Translations under genes and position numbers: made by a program | The notes under the pieces: generated by a model | Database searches by the model: none | Seen by the model: the letters and a program-made list of their open reading frames with translations, nothing else | Told to the model about the DNA's origin: nothing | Part shown: positions 1-8,899 of the stretch, one piece after another | How the letters are laid out: every line of letters starts with the position of its first letter | How positions within the stretch are numbered: position 1 is the stretch's first letter | Source: a virus | Virus record (IMG/VR): IMGVR_UViG_3300025732_000182 | Coordinates: 1-30,693 of that record | Strand: one strand, 5' to 3' | DNA length: 30,693 bases

Positions 1-1483
1 TTGTTATAGCGGTGGGAGAAGCTAAAGTATTAGAGCAACCAAAGACTTGTAGTAGTCCGCCATCATTACCAGAGCCTAGAAAATAATTATTCACCCCTGA
101 ACTGGTATTGTAATCAACAATTAACTTTACGTTCGCTTGAATGAGAGACGTGCCGCTAGTCATTGCATTGATTGTCAGAGAGGAAGAGCCTACCGATAAT
201 AAATCCGGCACATAAACACCTGTGCTTGTTAGCCTTAGCCTTTCTGTGTTGTTGCGGTAAAGTTTAAGGTCGTCATTACTTGTAGTACCAAACCACAAAG
301 CAGCCGCGCTAACTGATAACCCCATACCTTGAGTACTTAGCGTCCAGTAATTTTCCGTTGCCGCTGTTCCACATATACCCTGGAAAGCAGACACAGTATT
401 AAAAGCCATAAGGTATTGGCAAGAACTCGAAGTAACTGCAATCTCGTACGCTGTCCCGCTAACGCTAGGATGTGTGATAAGCATATCCACATCACCAGCA
501 ATAAAGCTAAGTGAGGCGTTTGCGGATGTAGTTATTTTAGAACCGTCATAATAACATATACCGTTAGCAACTTGGCTATTAGTATTAGTGCCTCCATTAG
601 CTATAGGTAATACACCAGTCACACCTGTTGTTAGGGGTAATCCAGTACAATTTGTTAATACTCCGGCTGTTGGAGTGCCTATATTTATATTAGGTAATGT
701 AGTTGATAGGGAAGGTACACCACTTCCATTAGTCACCAACACCGCACTATTAACTGAGGTTATAGATGAAAGGGTTTTACTAGCACCAAAGTAAGCTACA
801 GTATTTGCTGTTGCAGTGTTAAAATTATGGCTTCCGTACCAAGTTACATTAGCAGTATTAGCCGCGCCTAAATTGGCTATTTGTGTCGTGCCATTAGCTG
901 CGTAAATATTAAGACCGTCTGTTGCGTCTGGGAGAATGGTGTGCGCTATTAAACTATGAACGCCTAGATTAAGATCTGTAGTAGCTCCCGTATAAGGTAC
1001 GTATACATCACCTAAACCAGCTATAGCAGCAGCTATTGCATTATCTACGTAAACCTTCGTAGTACCGCCGCCACCCCATCTTTTAGCACCACCAGTTTTT
1101 GATTCGGGAAGTTTTACAAATATCTGCTCGCCATCACTCATGGTAAATATTAAATTACCATCGGCATTAGCGTTAATTTCTTTTACGTAACGCCCGTCTT
1201 TACCGGCTAATCCCACATCCCCAGGGTCGCCTTTAATCGATAAACCAGGGTCGCCTTTAATCGAATCCCCCTTATCGCCTTTCTCACCTTTTGGAAGCAA
1301 GCCTAGGTTTTCTGTCGCGCCATCAGTATAACGGGCAATTAATTCACCATTGACTATCTTAAGCCTTTTTATGCCTCTCCCATCTTGCCCAGCTTCCCCA
1401 CGAAGGTCTGCCATAGCAATGTCAGGGTTATTAGCTGCTTTTTGGATTAAGGCAGCAAGAACGTCATAAAGTTTTTCATCCAT
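1..1483 (-). CDS. Tail fibre/receptor-binding protein, collagen-like stalk (3' end missing)
   Basis: The frame starts at the ATG at 1483 and is open to position 1, so at least 494 codons are present and the C-terminus lies outside the window. Residues about 1-60 form a short N-terminal part. Residues about 65-98 are a collagen-like Gly-X-Y stalk with KGD/KGDPG units. After a Gly-rich turn near 137-140 comes the motif [15 protein letters not shown], which recurs in fibres of many phages. The rest is rich in Thr, Ser, Asn and Gly, as in beta-helical or repetitive fibre shafts. A receptor-binding tip would lie beyond the edge. The start overlaps the stop of the 48-aa gene upstream (ATGGATGA), so it is probably translationally coupled. 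The tail-fibre role is inferred from composition, motif and position at the end of the tail module. Confidence 0.85.
   Translation of the reverse strand, partial: MDEKLYDVLAALIQKAANNPDIAMADLRGEAGQDGRGIKRLKIVNGELIARYTDGATENLGLLPKGEKGDKGDSIKGDPGLSIKGDPGDVGLAGKDGRYVKEINANADGNLIFTMSDGEQIFVKLPESKTGGAKRWGGGGTTKVYVDNAIAAAIAGLGDVYVPYTGATTDLNLGVHSLIAHTILPDATDGLNIYAANGTTQIANLGAANTANVTWYGSHNFNTATANTVAYFGASKTLSSITSVNSAVLVTNGSGVPSLSTTLPNINIGTPTAGVLTNCTGLPLTTGVTGVLPIANGGTNTNSQVANGICYYDGSKITTSANASLSFIAGDVDMLITHPSVSGTAYEIAVTSSSCQYLMAFNTVSAFQGICGTAATENYWTLSTQGMGLSVSAAALWFGTTSNDDLKLYRNNTERLRLTSTGVYVPDLLSVGSSSLTINAMTSGTSLIQANVKLIVDYNTSSGVNNYFLGSGNDGGLLQVFGCSNTLASPTAIT
1221..1264. repeat. Tandem 20-bp repeat (24-bp period) in the fibre stalk
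   Basis: Two exact 20-bp copies, at 1221-1240 and 1245-1264, are separated by 4 bp. They encode two successive SIKGDPG units of the collagen-like stalk. Such a repeat can lengthen or shorten the stalk by slippage in whole 8-residue steps. Confidence 0.9.
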
Positions 1484-1622
1484 TTTTCTTCTTTTTCTTT
1501 TTAGATTTCCCAGCTTTAGACAAGGCTATAGCTATTGCTTGCTTTTGAGGTCTTCCCGATTTTATTTCAGTTTTTATATTAGATGAAACTACTTTGTTTG
1601 AGGTGCCTTTTTTAAGTGGCAT
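1476..1622 (-). CDS. 48-aa lysine-rich protein ([12 protein letters not shown] motif)
   Basis: The ATG at 1622 follows a near-perfect Shine-Dalgarno (AGGAGG, 5 nt spacing). The product is a small basic protein with a central [18 protein letters not shown] motif and a C-terminal run of six lysines. Short proteins with a related 'KQAVAIAL' motif are widespread in phage genomes (DUF6496-like), and their role is not established. The gene sits between an ejection-protein candidate and the tail fibre. Its stop overlaps the fibre start. It could bind DNA or be carried in the virion, but this is only inference from its charge. Confidence 0.8.
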   Translation of the reverse strand: MPLKKGTSNKVVSSNIKTEIKSGRPQKQAIAIALSKAGKSKKKKKKNG

Positions 1623-1624
1623 AA

Positions 1625-1729
1625 CTACCTCCTTTTTGCTTTACCAGGAGTTAAACCGCTTGCTATTTTCTTAGCTAGGCTCTTTTGTTGTTTTGTTTTA
1701 GGCTCTTTTATTTTCTTTGGTTTTTTCAT
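1625..1729 (-). CDS. 34-aa lysine-rich micro-protein
   Basis: The ATG at 1729 is preceded by AGGAGA at good spacing, and the frame closes with TAG at 1625. The product has about one third Lys/Arg residues and ends in [11 protein letters not shown]. It lies head to tail with the 48-aa basic gene, 2 nt before that gene's start codon, and the two are similar in composition. The strong ribosome site and tight packing argue for a real gene. No function is recognised. Confidence 0.65.
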   Translation of the reverse strand: MKKPKKIKEPKTKQQKSLAKKIASGLTPGKAKRR

Positions 1730-1731
1730 AT

Positions 1732-3237
1732 TTATTCTCCTATTTTATTTAATGATGATGCCGTTAACGCCGTTAATAAAGAGCCTAATTGAGGGTCAAA
1801 TTTACGCGGTGTTAATGCTATATTTGTAAGTGAATTATTCAGCCCTTGCAATCCTCTGTTAGCTACCATACCTGTACCAGCCAAAGCAGCCCCTTGCAAA
1901 GCTAACGCCGGATTAGTTAGTAACCCTGTAGCAAGTCCACCAACCCCACCAGCACCTAAAGCTTTTTGGAAAGTATCGGAACCACCTTTTTTAACTAAAA
2001 ATTGTTTTCCTATTCTAGCTAAATCTACTAATTCGTCATCACCTAGTTTTGTTTGTGAAGCTTTTATATACTTACTTCCTTTTACACGGTTAAGAAGCTC
2101 AACTGGATTGATATTCCCATCCGTCGATTTCTCAAGCAAAGGCTCTACAGTTCTGTAATTACGCCATTCTTTTCGTGCAGTTTTTAATAACTCTACTTTT
2201 TCAGGAGTAATGTTTTTTGCAGCTATATCATCAATTGTATCTACAATTTTCCCTATAAACTTTTTTGCACCACCCTCTGCGTCAATAGCGTTATTTAGGA
2301 ATGTAGAACGTATATTAGCTAGCTTTTCCCCAGGCATTACACCGTTTTTAATATCCTGTAATGCCAGTTTAATATTACTATTAACTATCGCCAAAGAATC
2401 AGCACCAAGGCTATTAGGAGCTACTTGTGCAATGTTCTTTATTTTCGATACATCAGAAGGGTCTATATTAATGTTTTGCCCTGTTAGCGTATTGCTAAAT
2501 TTAATAGCCGCATCTTTGCGGAATTTTTGAATAATTTCAGGAGAAAGATTGTCCGCATCTTGTCCTAAAGTTTTTGCTAATGCTTTATTCCACGCTTGCA
2601 TTTGATTAGCTTCAGAAGTATCAACACCACTCAAAGGTATTTCTTGGCTAATTTTTTGTGCTGTATTAATTGCCCTTGAAGGCGCGACTTGATCTACTCT
2701 TAAAGGAACACCTAATTCTTGCGCCCTTTGAGCTAAAGACCTAACAGCTCCTTGCGCCCTAGGCACTAATTGCTTTGCTGCAGCTGGTATTATTTTAGTA
2801 GCTGCCGCACCTAGTGGCGCAACTATTTCAGCAGCTTGATCTATCCCAGGAACTTCGCCATTTACTTTTCCAGCGTTATTGGTCGCCATATCATATAACT
2901 GTTTTGCACCTTCACTTGGCAATGGAATTTTATAAGCAGGGGCAACATCAGCACCCATAGCTTGTTGGACACCCCTAGTCGCGTCATACGCTGATTGACC
3001 CACCATTACAGGCAAATCTAATGGCGACGCGGCTATCCCTGTCGCTATCCTTCCCGTCCTTCCAGCCAAGCTCTTTATAATACCTGCCATCATATCGTTT
3101 ACTGGGTTAGCAGGTTCAGGAACATCAACAACGGGTTTTGGAGTAGGGAATTTCTTTTGCAGAACAGCTTTTATTTGCTCTGGTGGCATTTCGTCAGGAA
3201 ATTCTAATTCTTGTCCATAAACTTCTACAACTGGCAT
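1732..3237 (-). CDS. Internal virion/ejection protein candidate (501 aa)
   Basis: Residues 5-29 (VYGQELEFPDEMPPEQIKAV and following) match a short N-terminal motif often seen in podovirus ejection and internal virion proteins, where a 'G..lEFPdgms.eqI...l' stretch begins the protein. The remainder is Ala-rich and mostly helical, with a Gly/Ala-rich hydrophobic stretch near residues 430-460 that could insert into or cross a membrane. The ATG at 3237 overlaps the upstream stop as TAATG. It is the third of three consecutive genes after the nozzle, the place where podoviruses keep proteins delivered into the cell with the DNA. The role is inferred from position and motif. Confidence 0.65.
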   Translation of the reverse strand: MPVVEVYGQELEFPDEMPPEQIKAVLQKKFPTPKPVVDVPEPANPVNDMMAGIIKSLAGRTGRIATGIAASPLDLPVMVGQSAYDATRGVQQAMGADVAPAYKIPLPSEGAKQLYDMATNNAGKVNGEVPGIDQAAEIVAPLGAAATKIIPAAAKQLVPRAQGAVRSLAQRAQELGVPLRVDQVAPSRAINTAQKISQEIPLSGVDTSEANQMQAWNKALAKTLGQDADNLSPEIIQKFRKDAAIKFSNTLTGQNINIDPSDVSKIKNIAQVAPNSLGADSLAIVNSNIKLALQDIKNGVMPGEKLANIRSTFLNNAIDAEGGAKKFIGKIVDTIDDIAAKNITPEKVELLKTARKEWRNYRTVEPLLEKSTDGNINPVELLNRVKGSKYIKASQTKLGDDELVDLARIGKQFLVKKGGSDTFQKALGAGGVGGLATGLLTNPALALQGAALAGTGMVANRGLQGLNNSLTNIALTPRKFDPQLGSLLTALTASSLNKIGE

Positions 3238-4421
3238 TATTCAAACTCTCCGGTTGCTGGGTTATACTTTAATCTTTTTGGCATTACTTTATCAGGAACG
3301 TTTTCTACAGTTCTATCTACATTCTCCACGCCAACGGTATTACCACGCGCTGCATCTATAGCGCGTTTTGTAGCTTGTTTTACTATAGTTTTATATTCTT
3401 TTGCTGCATCATCAAAATCCTTAACACTTTGCGCCCTTTGCATTCTATTCTTTGCTTTAGTAGCTTTTTCGCCTTCTATCTCTGTTATTTGACCACCACC
3501 TTTTAATGTATCGTAAGCTTGTAAGAATGCATCGCCATTAATTTGTTCCATCCGAGCTTTAAAATCAGCTTGTTTAGTACCGGGAACAACAGGAAGCAAC
3601 GCGCCTTTTCCTACATAATATTTCTTGCCAGGATGGTCTAAGACCGCGTCTAAATGCTCACTTAAATATTGCGCACTATCCAATACTTGCGGTAAATTCT
3701 GTTGAGCTTTAGCTACAAATGCAGCGTTGGCTTTTCCTGTTTCTCTGCCAGTAGACTTAGCCTTTTCTATATTAGCTAAAGAATCCACAGCACCCGCGAT
3801 GGGAACTAAATTCCCATTAGCGTCTCTTTGCATATTTTTATCATACACTTTACCGAATCTGTCCATAATATCACGCTCTTCTTGAGAAGCGTTCATATAA
3901 GCTTTGGTAGTTTTTATTAAAGCAGGGTCTTCACCACCCCTTAAATCCTTCACAGCCTCAGCCTTAAGCTTGCTAATTTTCGCTTGTTCAGTTTGAGTGC
4001 TGAGCGGTGTAATACCCCTTTGCGCCGCATATTTCATAACTTTAGACTTAGCATTACTGGCATTTACAGGGTCAGGGTCAGCATGCAAGTCTTGAAGGAT
4101 AGACGCGTAAAGCTTAGGGTCACTACCCGCAACCTCAGCTATAGCATCATCCACGCCTTTAGCCTCCGCATTACCTCTTGCTACTTGCTCTTTCATCTGG
4201 TTATAAATACCAGTTTCCATGTCTATATTAACTTTAGACTGGTCTTGGTTAAGTTTACGCATGGTATCAAAATAACTAGCCCCACCATTGTTTTGCGTAG
4301 TAAGTGCGGACGCAATATCTCTCAAATCAGAACCTGGCGCAGGTTGCATAGCATTACGCATTGCGTTCATTATTCTAGTTTGTTGCCCTCTTAGAGCATC
4401 TTCCGAATTTATACTTGTCAT
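3237..4421 (-). CDS. Putative ejection/internal virion protein (394 aa)
   Basis: I choose the ATG at 4421 because it overlaps the upstream stop as ATGA; an in-frame ATG at 4439 is less well placed. The protein is hydrophilic and helical, rich in Ala, Lys, Asp and Gln. It starts MTSINSEDALRGQQTRIMNA and has no signal peptide or membrane segment. I recognise no catalytic motif. As the middle gene of a three-gene run between the nozzle and the fibre, it is most likely one of the ejection proteins, by analogy with T7 gp14-16 or P22 gp7/16/20. That is a positional inference, with no sequence match that I can see. Confidence 0.55.
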   Translation of the reverse strand: MTSINSEDALRGQQTRIMNAMRNAMQPAPGSDLRDIASALTTQNNGGASYFDTMRKLNQDQSKVNIDMETGIYNQMKEQVARGNAEAKGVDDAIAEVAGSDPKLYASILQDLHADPDPVNASNAKSKVMKYAAQRGITPLSTQTEQAKISKLKAEAVKDLRGGEDPALIKTTKAYMNASQEERDIMDRFGKVYDKNMQRDANGNLVPIAGAVDSLANIEKAKSTGRETGKANAAFVAKAQQNLPQVLDSAQYLSEHLDAVLDHPGKKYYVGKGALLPVVPGTKQADFKARMEQINGDAFLQAYDTLKGGGQITEIEGEKATKAKNRMQRAQSVKDFDDAAKEYKTIVKQATKRAIDAARGNTVGVENVDRTVENVPDKVMPKRLKYNPATGEFE

Positions 4422-5041
4422 GAAGCCCCCTGTAACCACGGCATTGAATTGCCTAAATCTACCCTATTAGAACCACCTTGATTGCTTAACATTTGGAATA
4501 TATTCGATAATGAACCACCACTTTTTAAAGCGTCTGCACCAGCAGCAAATAAAGAAGGCGCTCTGTTGTTATTTATAGCTTGTGCTGCTTGTTGATTAGG
4601 TATCATTCCCCCATAATTAGATGCATTAGTTGAATATCCTCCTGCCGCATCTATAATCCTTTTTAATGCATTAGAGCGTGCGGTTTGATTGTTCAAATCA
4701 CCCTGTTTGGTTAAAAACTGATTGACTGTTTCATCTTGCCTTTCTGGGTTAAAATATGAAGTCCTTCCCATTAACTGAGCTTTACGGTTTGCAGCTAAAA
4801 GATTAGAGATGAATTGTTGCGTACTATTATTTAATCCCTGGCTTTCTGCTGCGGTAATATTCTTAGTGATAGTATCATTAGGGTTTAAATACGCTTGTAA
4901 CAACCTTTCGCGGTTTGCCATGGACTGTAATTGAGCAGTCTCGGCTGGCGTTTGTTGATAACCCTTCGCTGTATTTTTGGCTGCAGAAAGCGCACTTAAT
5001 GCTGATAAACCCGTTGCTATCATAGGTAAATATTGTAACAT
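4418..5041 (-). CDS. Putative ejection/internal virion protein (207 aa)
   Basis: The ATG at 5041 overlaps the nozzle stop as TAATG. Residues about 5-22 form an Ala/Leu/Ser-rich hydrophobic N-terminus, followed by a Gln/Asn-rich, low-hydrophobicity body. This profile resembles the small hydrophobic-N-terminal internal virion proteins (T7 gp14-like) coded next to nozzle genes. There is no recognisable enzymatic motif. It could instead be a tail-associated chaperone. The assignment rests on position, size and composition. Confidence 0.5.
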   Translation of the reverse strand: MLQYLPMIATGLSALSALSAAKNTAKGYQQTPAETAQLQSMANRERLLQAYLNPNDTITKNITAAESQGLNNSTQQFISNLLAANRKAQLMGRTSYFNPERQDETVNQFLTKQGDLNNQTARSNALKRIIDAAGGYSTNASNYGGMIPNQQAAQAINNNRAPSLFAAGADALKSGGSLSNIFQMLSNQGGSNRVDLGNSMPWLQGAS

Positions 5042-7032
5042 TACTTTCTCCCAAATACGTTACCATACAATGTGTAACTGCTTAATATATCCGCACCTAC
5101 TGAGGTGTCGGTTGTTATTGTTAATTGCGCCTGCTTCCCCCGCCATCTAAGAGATGTTTTGGGGTTTGTTATTCCACTAGTCGTAGCCGTTACTACTACC
5201 GAATCCGTAGCTAATTGATCATAATCACCTACCACAGAAATATTATACTTGATTGCTGCGGAAGTTTCAAAGACAGGTTTAATATATCTACCATCTTTTA
5301 TTATAATATCTGTATTAGAGTCAGCTTCTTGTAATGTGTGCCAAGGGGAAACATAACTAGTATTAATATTTACCCTATCCCCATTAGCTGAAGCATCGTA
5401 ATATATACCACTTACATCAAACTGGTATGCCTGCGAAGTGGTTGCAACTATTAAATCACCATTACGTTTAGTTAAATAATAAGTTCCTGTTGCAAGTGGC
5501 CCTGTAAATTTCGTAAATGTCCCAACAGGATTAAATTTACCATTTGAATAAATAGGGGTATAATTATAATTATAAATAACGTTTCCTATTTTCATCATTA
5601 CCCAATTTCTCCTAGGATAATGTATTAATTGTACATTTTCAGGTGTAGATTCCTGGGCTTGTAAAGCTTGAATAATCTCAGTTTTAATTTGCTCTGATTT
5701 ATTATTTGTAGTGGTATTCTTACTATCAAACGCCGCCATAAATCCACGCAGACCATCATAGCCTATGTATAACATTTCGTTGCCAATATTCTGTAATGAA
5801 TAAGGACTAAATGCGCCTTGAGGAAATAAACCAACAGGGTCTAAGTCAATTACGTCAGCTGTCACATCTTGAATTGGACTTGTTCCATCTGTAACCCATA
5901 CAGCCCTTTTTCCTCCTACCACTAGATAACGTCCGAAAGTAGATAATGTTTGCAGCCTATCCCCTTGCGCTTGTCTAGTTCCGTAATCTATAGTTACACT
6001 TGAAAGAGTCTTACTAAATGTACTAAAATCCTCGGGGTCATTCGGCCCCGATACACGAATCTTTGTGGGGTCTCTTGCGTCAATTAAATGTAATCTCCCA
6101 TAATGCACATGCGCATATGAGGCTATAGGCATTGCTTCTTTGAGAAACACAAGACTATCACCAGCAGTTTGTCCAGCTACACTAGTCACTGATATATTAG
6201 AACTTACCGTAGTAACTTGAGTTATTGCGGTTCGTGTTGTGTTATAGATATAATCGCCTATAGCTATTTCAGTTGTCGAAAAATCAAAAGCCGTGACCGA
6301 AATAGCCAATGCATTAGTTGCTGCACCCGCTACTGCTACGTTATCTACAGAACCGTAATTATTAACCCCTATGGGAATAATATTTTGCTCTACTAGATCA
6401 AAAATCCTATATGCATTACCTGGAGCTGGAGAAGCCGTTCCTCCCACCCCTGTACTGCGCGTTAGTATATCTAAAGCAGACGTTCCTACACTTGTAATTA
6501 AAGAAAATATATTACCAGTTCCAAGTCCTGTATCGTATTGGAAATTAACTATATCGTTTACTGCAACATTTGTTAAACGCCAATTACTTATATCAGAATC
6601 ATATAATTGAGTAGCAGAAGTAGGGGAAGCCGCCACTCCTTTAGTAATTATAGAATGTAATTGTTGATAGTTATTCCCACCAGTATAATATTGAGGCCTA
6701 GTTATACCATCCACTATAATTAACTTTTCGTTCATCTGGACTGAAACTGTCCGCCCCTCGAATTGCCCAGCTGTAAATGCGCCGCGCCCTAAAGGACTGG
6801 TTTTTGTGGCAAAAGTTATAAATTGGCTACTTCCTGAAACATCTATATACTCTCCTATTCCTTTCCAGGGGCCACCTGAGGCTATTCCTTGCGTTCCTCT
6901 TCTCTTTTCTAAATCACCTAACATATTATAAAATCTATTTACTATATTAGGCGAAAAGTCCAAAGGCTGTAATTTACTTGATGATTCTGTACCAAGTCCA
7001 AGGGAGGCGGGTTTATACTTTACTATCTGCAT
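5041..7032 (-). CDS. Tail nozzle / DNA stabilisation protein (T7 gp12 / P22 gp10-like)
   Basis: This 663-aa, beta-rich protein begins with a segment (residues about 8-55: SLGLGTESS, FSPNIVNRFYNMLGDLEKR, RGTQGI) that fits the N-terminus of podovirus nozzle and DNA-stabilisation proteins, where Asn, a Gly-Asp/Leu turn and KRxGT recur. The family closes the portal channel after packaging and forms the tail tube tip. Size is typical (about 470-800 aa). It sits directly after the adaptor gene with TAATG overlaps at both ends, the order expected for adaptor then nozzle. The call rests on the N-terminal pattern, length and synteny. Confidence 0.75.
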   Translation of the reverse strand: MQIVKYKPASLGLGTESSSKLQPLDFSPNIVNRFYNMLGDLEKRRGTQGIASGGPWKGIGEYIDVSGSSQFITFATKTSPLGRGAFTAGQFEGRTVSVQMNEKLIIVDGITRPQYYTGGNNYQQLHSIITKGVAASPTSATQLYDSDISNWRLTNVAVNDIVNFQYDTGLGTGNIFSLITSVGTSALDILTRSTGVGGTASPAPGNAYRIFDLVEQNIIPIGVNNYGSVDNVAVAGAATNALAISVTAFDFSTTEIAIGDYIYNTTRTAITQVTTVSSNISVTSVAGQTAGDSLVFLKEAMPIASYAHVHYGRLHLIDARDPTKIRVSGPNDPEDFSTFSKTLSSVTIDYGTRQAQGDRLQTLSTFGRYLVVGGKRAVWVTDGTSPIQDVTADVIDLDPVGLFPQGAFSPYSLQNIGNEMLYIGYDGLRGFMAAFDSKNTTTNNKSEQIKTEIIQALQAQESTPENVQLIHYPRRNWVMMKIGNVIYNYNYTPIYSNGKFNPVGTFTKFTGPLATGTYYLTKRNGDLIVATTSQAYQFDVSGIYYDASANGDRVNINTSYVSPWHTLQEADSNTDIIIKDGRYIKPVFETSAAIKYNISVVGDYDQLATDSVVVTATTSGITNPKTSLRWRGKQAQLTITTDTSVGADILSSYTLYGNVFGRK

Positions 7033-7751
7033 TAACGCCCCCTTCTGCCGCGAGGTGGCACAAAGAACGTGTCGCTTCCAGTATCTCCATTAAAACGGTT
7101 GTAAGTCTCACTTACGTATTTTTTAAACATAGTGTATTCTTGTTGCCATTCTTGCGATTGATTGCCTCTTTCTTCATCCCTTAAAGTATAAGCAAGCAAT
7201 CCCTGTGCTATCATCCTTGAAGGAAATTCAGGTATTGACGAAGTATCTGCCGTAGTTATTAATGCAGGTTTCTTATAATACGCCACATTAAAATTAGCAC
7301 TAGCTTGTGCCGTAGTTGGAGTGGGAAATACCCTTACCCTTGGATTACCAGTAACTACGTTATCAACACCAACTAACGCAAATTGTGTAGGTACGCCATA
7401 AGCTTTAACCCTATTTAACCTACGTATATCATCTAAAGTAACTAACCATAGCGGGGCTATTTGACTACCGAACTGTATCTCGTGAATATTCTTTGTCGCA
7501 ACTGAAGTATTAAATACCCAATCGGACGTAGAAGAATTTGCCGTAGTAAAGGCAAAACTTTCCTCCCTGTACATTTCCTGCCAATCACCAAAATCTGATA
7601 TTTCAGTTATAACATCATTCATATAGTCAATCATTGCCATGCCAAGCGTGTCTTGACCTAACGTAGATATTTCATTCACGCCTAATTTACGGCGCGTTTC
7701 ATTAAATAATTGGATATATGTTTTTCTGGTATCTAATATACTAGATGTCAT
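7032..7751 (-). CDS. Head-tail adaptor (SU10-type)
   Basis: I place the start at the ATG at 7751 (MTSSILDTRKTYIQLFNETR), which overlaps the upstream stop as ATGA, rather than at the in-frame ATG 6 nt earlier. The 239-aa product has a helical N-terminus, a central beta-rich part (DWVFNTSVATKNIHEIQFG) and a conserved-looking C-terminal helix with FPSRMIAQGLLAYTLRDEER. This matches the layout of the phage SU10 adaptor family, which docks on the portal ring and carries the nozzle. It lies directly before the nozzle gene. The C-terminal PPRGRRGR tail is basic and may be disordered. Confidence 0.75.
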   Translation of the reverse strand: MTSSILDTRKTYIQLFNETRRKLGVNEISTLGQDTLGMAMIDYMNDVITEISDFGDWQEMYREESFAFTTANSSTSDWVFNTSVATKNIHEIQFGSQIAPLWLVTLDDIRRLNRVKAYGVPTQFALVGVDNVVTGNPRVRVFPTPTTAQASANFNVAYYKKPALITTADTSSIPEFPSRMIAQGLLAYTLRDEERGNQSQEWQQEYTMFKKYVSETYNRFNGDTGSDTFFVPPRGRRGR

Positions 7752-8056
7752 GAGCAAACCGTAAACAAATGATTAGCGGGTCCAAATGGAGTAGGTACAT
7801 TAGTTTGCCCTACATCCACAGGAACACAATTACCAACTTGAAAATCTTGTAATCCAGGGTTGGAAAACGGAATAGGTCTTGGGTCATTGCAAGGGCGTAT
7901 AAAATCCTGCGGCTGCTCATAATCAGCATACCGCTTAGTTACACGCTCACCTGTGTAGTCTTTTTTTACCTTATCAGAATAACGCGTCATACCACTTTCT
8001 GAATCAATAATTAAAAAACTACCTTTTTTCCACCTATTACGCATTCCCGATGACAT
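7748..8056 (-). CDS. Short basic structural-module protein (102 aa)
   Basis: The longest open frame begins inside the upstream gene, but the ATG at 8056 (MSSGMRNRWKKGSFLIIDSE) overlaps that gene's stop as TAATG and is the better start. Residues 6-45 contain a pattern (RWKKGSFLIIDSESGMTRYS, then VKKDYTGERV) resembling small phage proteins that often read 'g.wlviDd.sGF.yyrse...dw.G..v' next to head-completion genes. The C-terminal half is rich in Pro and Asn. Function unknown; a minor virion or head-completion role is likely from its place between structural genes. Confidence 0.65.
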   Translation of the reverse strand: MSSGMRNRWKKGSFLIIDSESGMTRYSDKVKKDYTGERVTKRYADYEQPQDFIRPCNDPRPIPFSNPGLQDFQVGNCVPVDVGQTNVPTPFGPANHLFTVCS

Positions 8057-8400
8057 TATATCAACCCCACTACCGTTGCTGTCCCCGCTGCACCTATTTT
8101 TTGTACCTTTACCCTCGTAAATGGAGCTTCTAATTGGCAACTAAAATAAGTACCTGCTGCACTAGTAAACACCGTTGCCGTAGCTGTAACCACCACACTA
8201 GTTGTAGTACTGCCATCATTAGCAAATTGCGGAACTACCGTTTCAGTAAGAACTACAATAATATCGCCTGTATCCGCTCTTACGCCAGATATAGAACGTA
8301 TCTTATCGTTCTCACACCTATAGTCTGTGTTAAACGTCCCATATGTTCCCGCCGAACTCTGAGCATTCATAAATAGGACGGGCGTTAAAAATGTAGCCAT
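8056..8400 (-). CDS. Structural protein of unknown function (114 aa)
   Basis: The ATG at 8400 is preceded by GGGGGTAG, a strong ribosome site. The product is Thr/Val/Ala-rich and probably all beta-sheet, with no motifs I recognise. It follows the 143-aa gene after the major capsid protein and overlaps the next gene as TAATG. A minor capsid, decoration or tail-joining function is possible but not shown. Confidence 0.6.
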   Translation of the reverse strand: MATFLTPVLFMNAQSSAGTYGTFNTDYRCENDKIRSISGVRADTGDIIVVLTETVVPQFANDGSTTTSVVVTATATVFTSAAGTYFSCQLEAPFTRVKVQKIGAAGTATVVGLI

Positions 8401-8402
8401 AA

Positions 8403-8834
8403 CTACCCCCTAATGATTCCACCTATTATAGTCACGTTTATTTTGCCCTCTGTAAACTGAGCCGCAGAGGCCGCCACAGAAGCCGTAACTTTAACAACTA
8501 TTGTTTTAGCACTAACCGCTTCTTTTGTGAGTGTAGATAAATACTGTCCTACAGCTTGTACGCCGTTAGTTGTGCCATATTGAGTATCCGTGCTACCATC
8601 ACCAAGAAGAATTTTACCACCTTGAGACAAACTAGAACATGCTACTGTTACAAAGCCATTACTAGCATGTAAGAAAGCGTTATCGGGTAAAGTAATAGTT
8701 TTATCTCTGCCGCCAGCAGAAACTGTAACCGTACGAATAAATGCCACACCTGCTTGTGTGTTTAATGTAGACCCCTGCCCATTATCGGGACCACCTACTG
8801 ATAAAATAGGAAATGTTGTTGAACCTGCTGTCAT
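8403..8834 (-). CDS. Structural protein of unknown function (143 aa)
   Basis: The ATG at 8834 follows TAAGGA at suitable spacing. The protein is rich in Gly, Thr, Ser and Val and has the look of a beta-sandwich virion protein. No domain is recognised. It is the first gene after the capsid-distal hairpin, so its expression may be lower than that of the capsid protein. Candidates are a capsid accessory or decoration protein. Confidence 0.6.
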   Translation of the reverse strand: MTAGSTTFPILSVGGPDNGQGSTLNTQAGVAFIRTVTVSAGGRDKTITLPDNAFLHASNGFVTVACSSLSQGGKILLGDGSTDTQYGTTNGVQAVGQYLSTLTKEAVSAKTIVVKVTASVAASAAQFTEGKINVTIIGGIIRG

Positions 8835-8853
8835 TTTAAATGTCCTTATGTAA

Positions 8854-8875
8854 AGGGGGAGAATTAACTCCCCCT
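8854..8875 (-). terminator. GC-rich hairpin after the major capsid gene
   Basis: A perfect 8-bp inverted repeat (AGGGGGAG / CTCCCCCT) with a 6-nt AT loop stands out in an AT-rich genome, 24 nt after the capsid stop codon. On the minus strand only three T follow the stem, so it would be an imperfect intrinsic terminator. It may partially stop transcription or protect the 3' end of the capsid mRNA, keeping capsid protein more abundant than the downstream products. Confidence 0.6.
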
Positions 8876-8899
8876 AATTAATTGAGTAAAATCAATATA

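Noticed and set aside
588-794. 68-codon plus-strand frame in the tail fibre
   Set aside because: Antisense to a long open fibre frame with clear motifs; no ribosome site or neighbour supports it. Other plus-strand frames in the window are likewise antisense shadows.
2210-2530. Hydrophobic plus-strand frame of 106 codons
   Set aside because: Antisense to the ejection-protein candidate. The hydrophobic look arises from Ala/Lys-rich codons read backwards.
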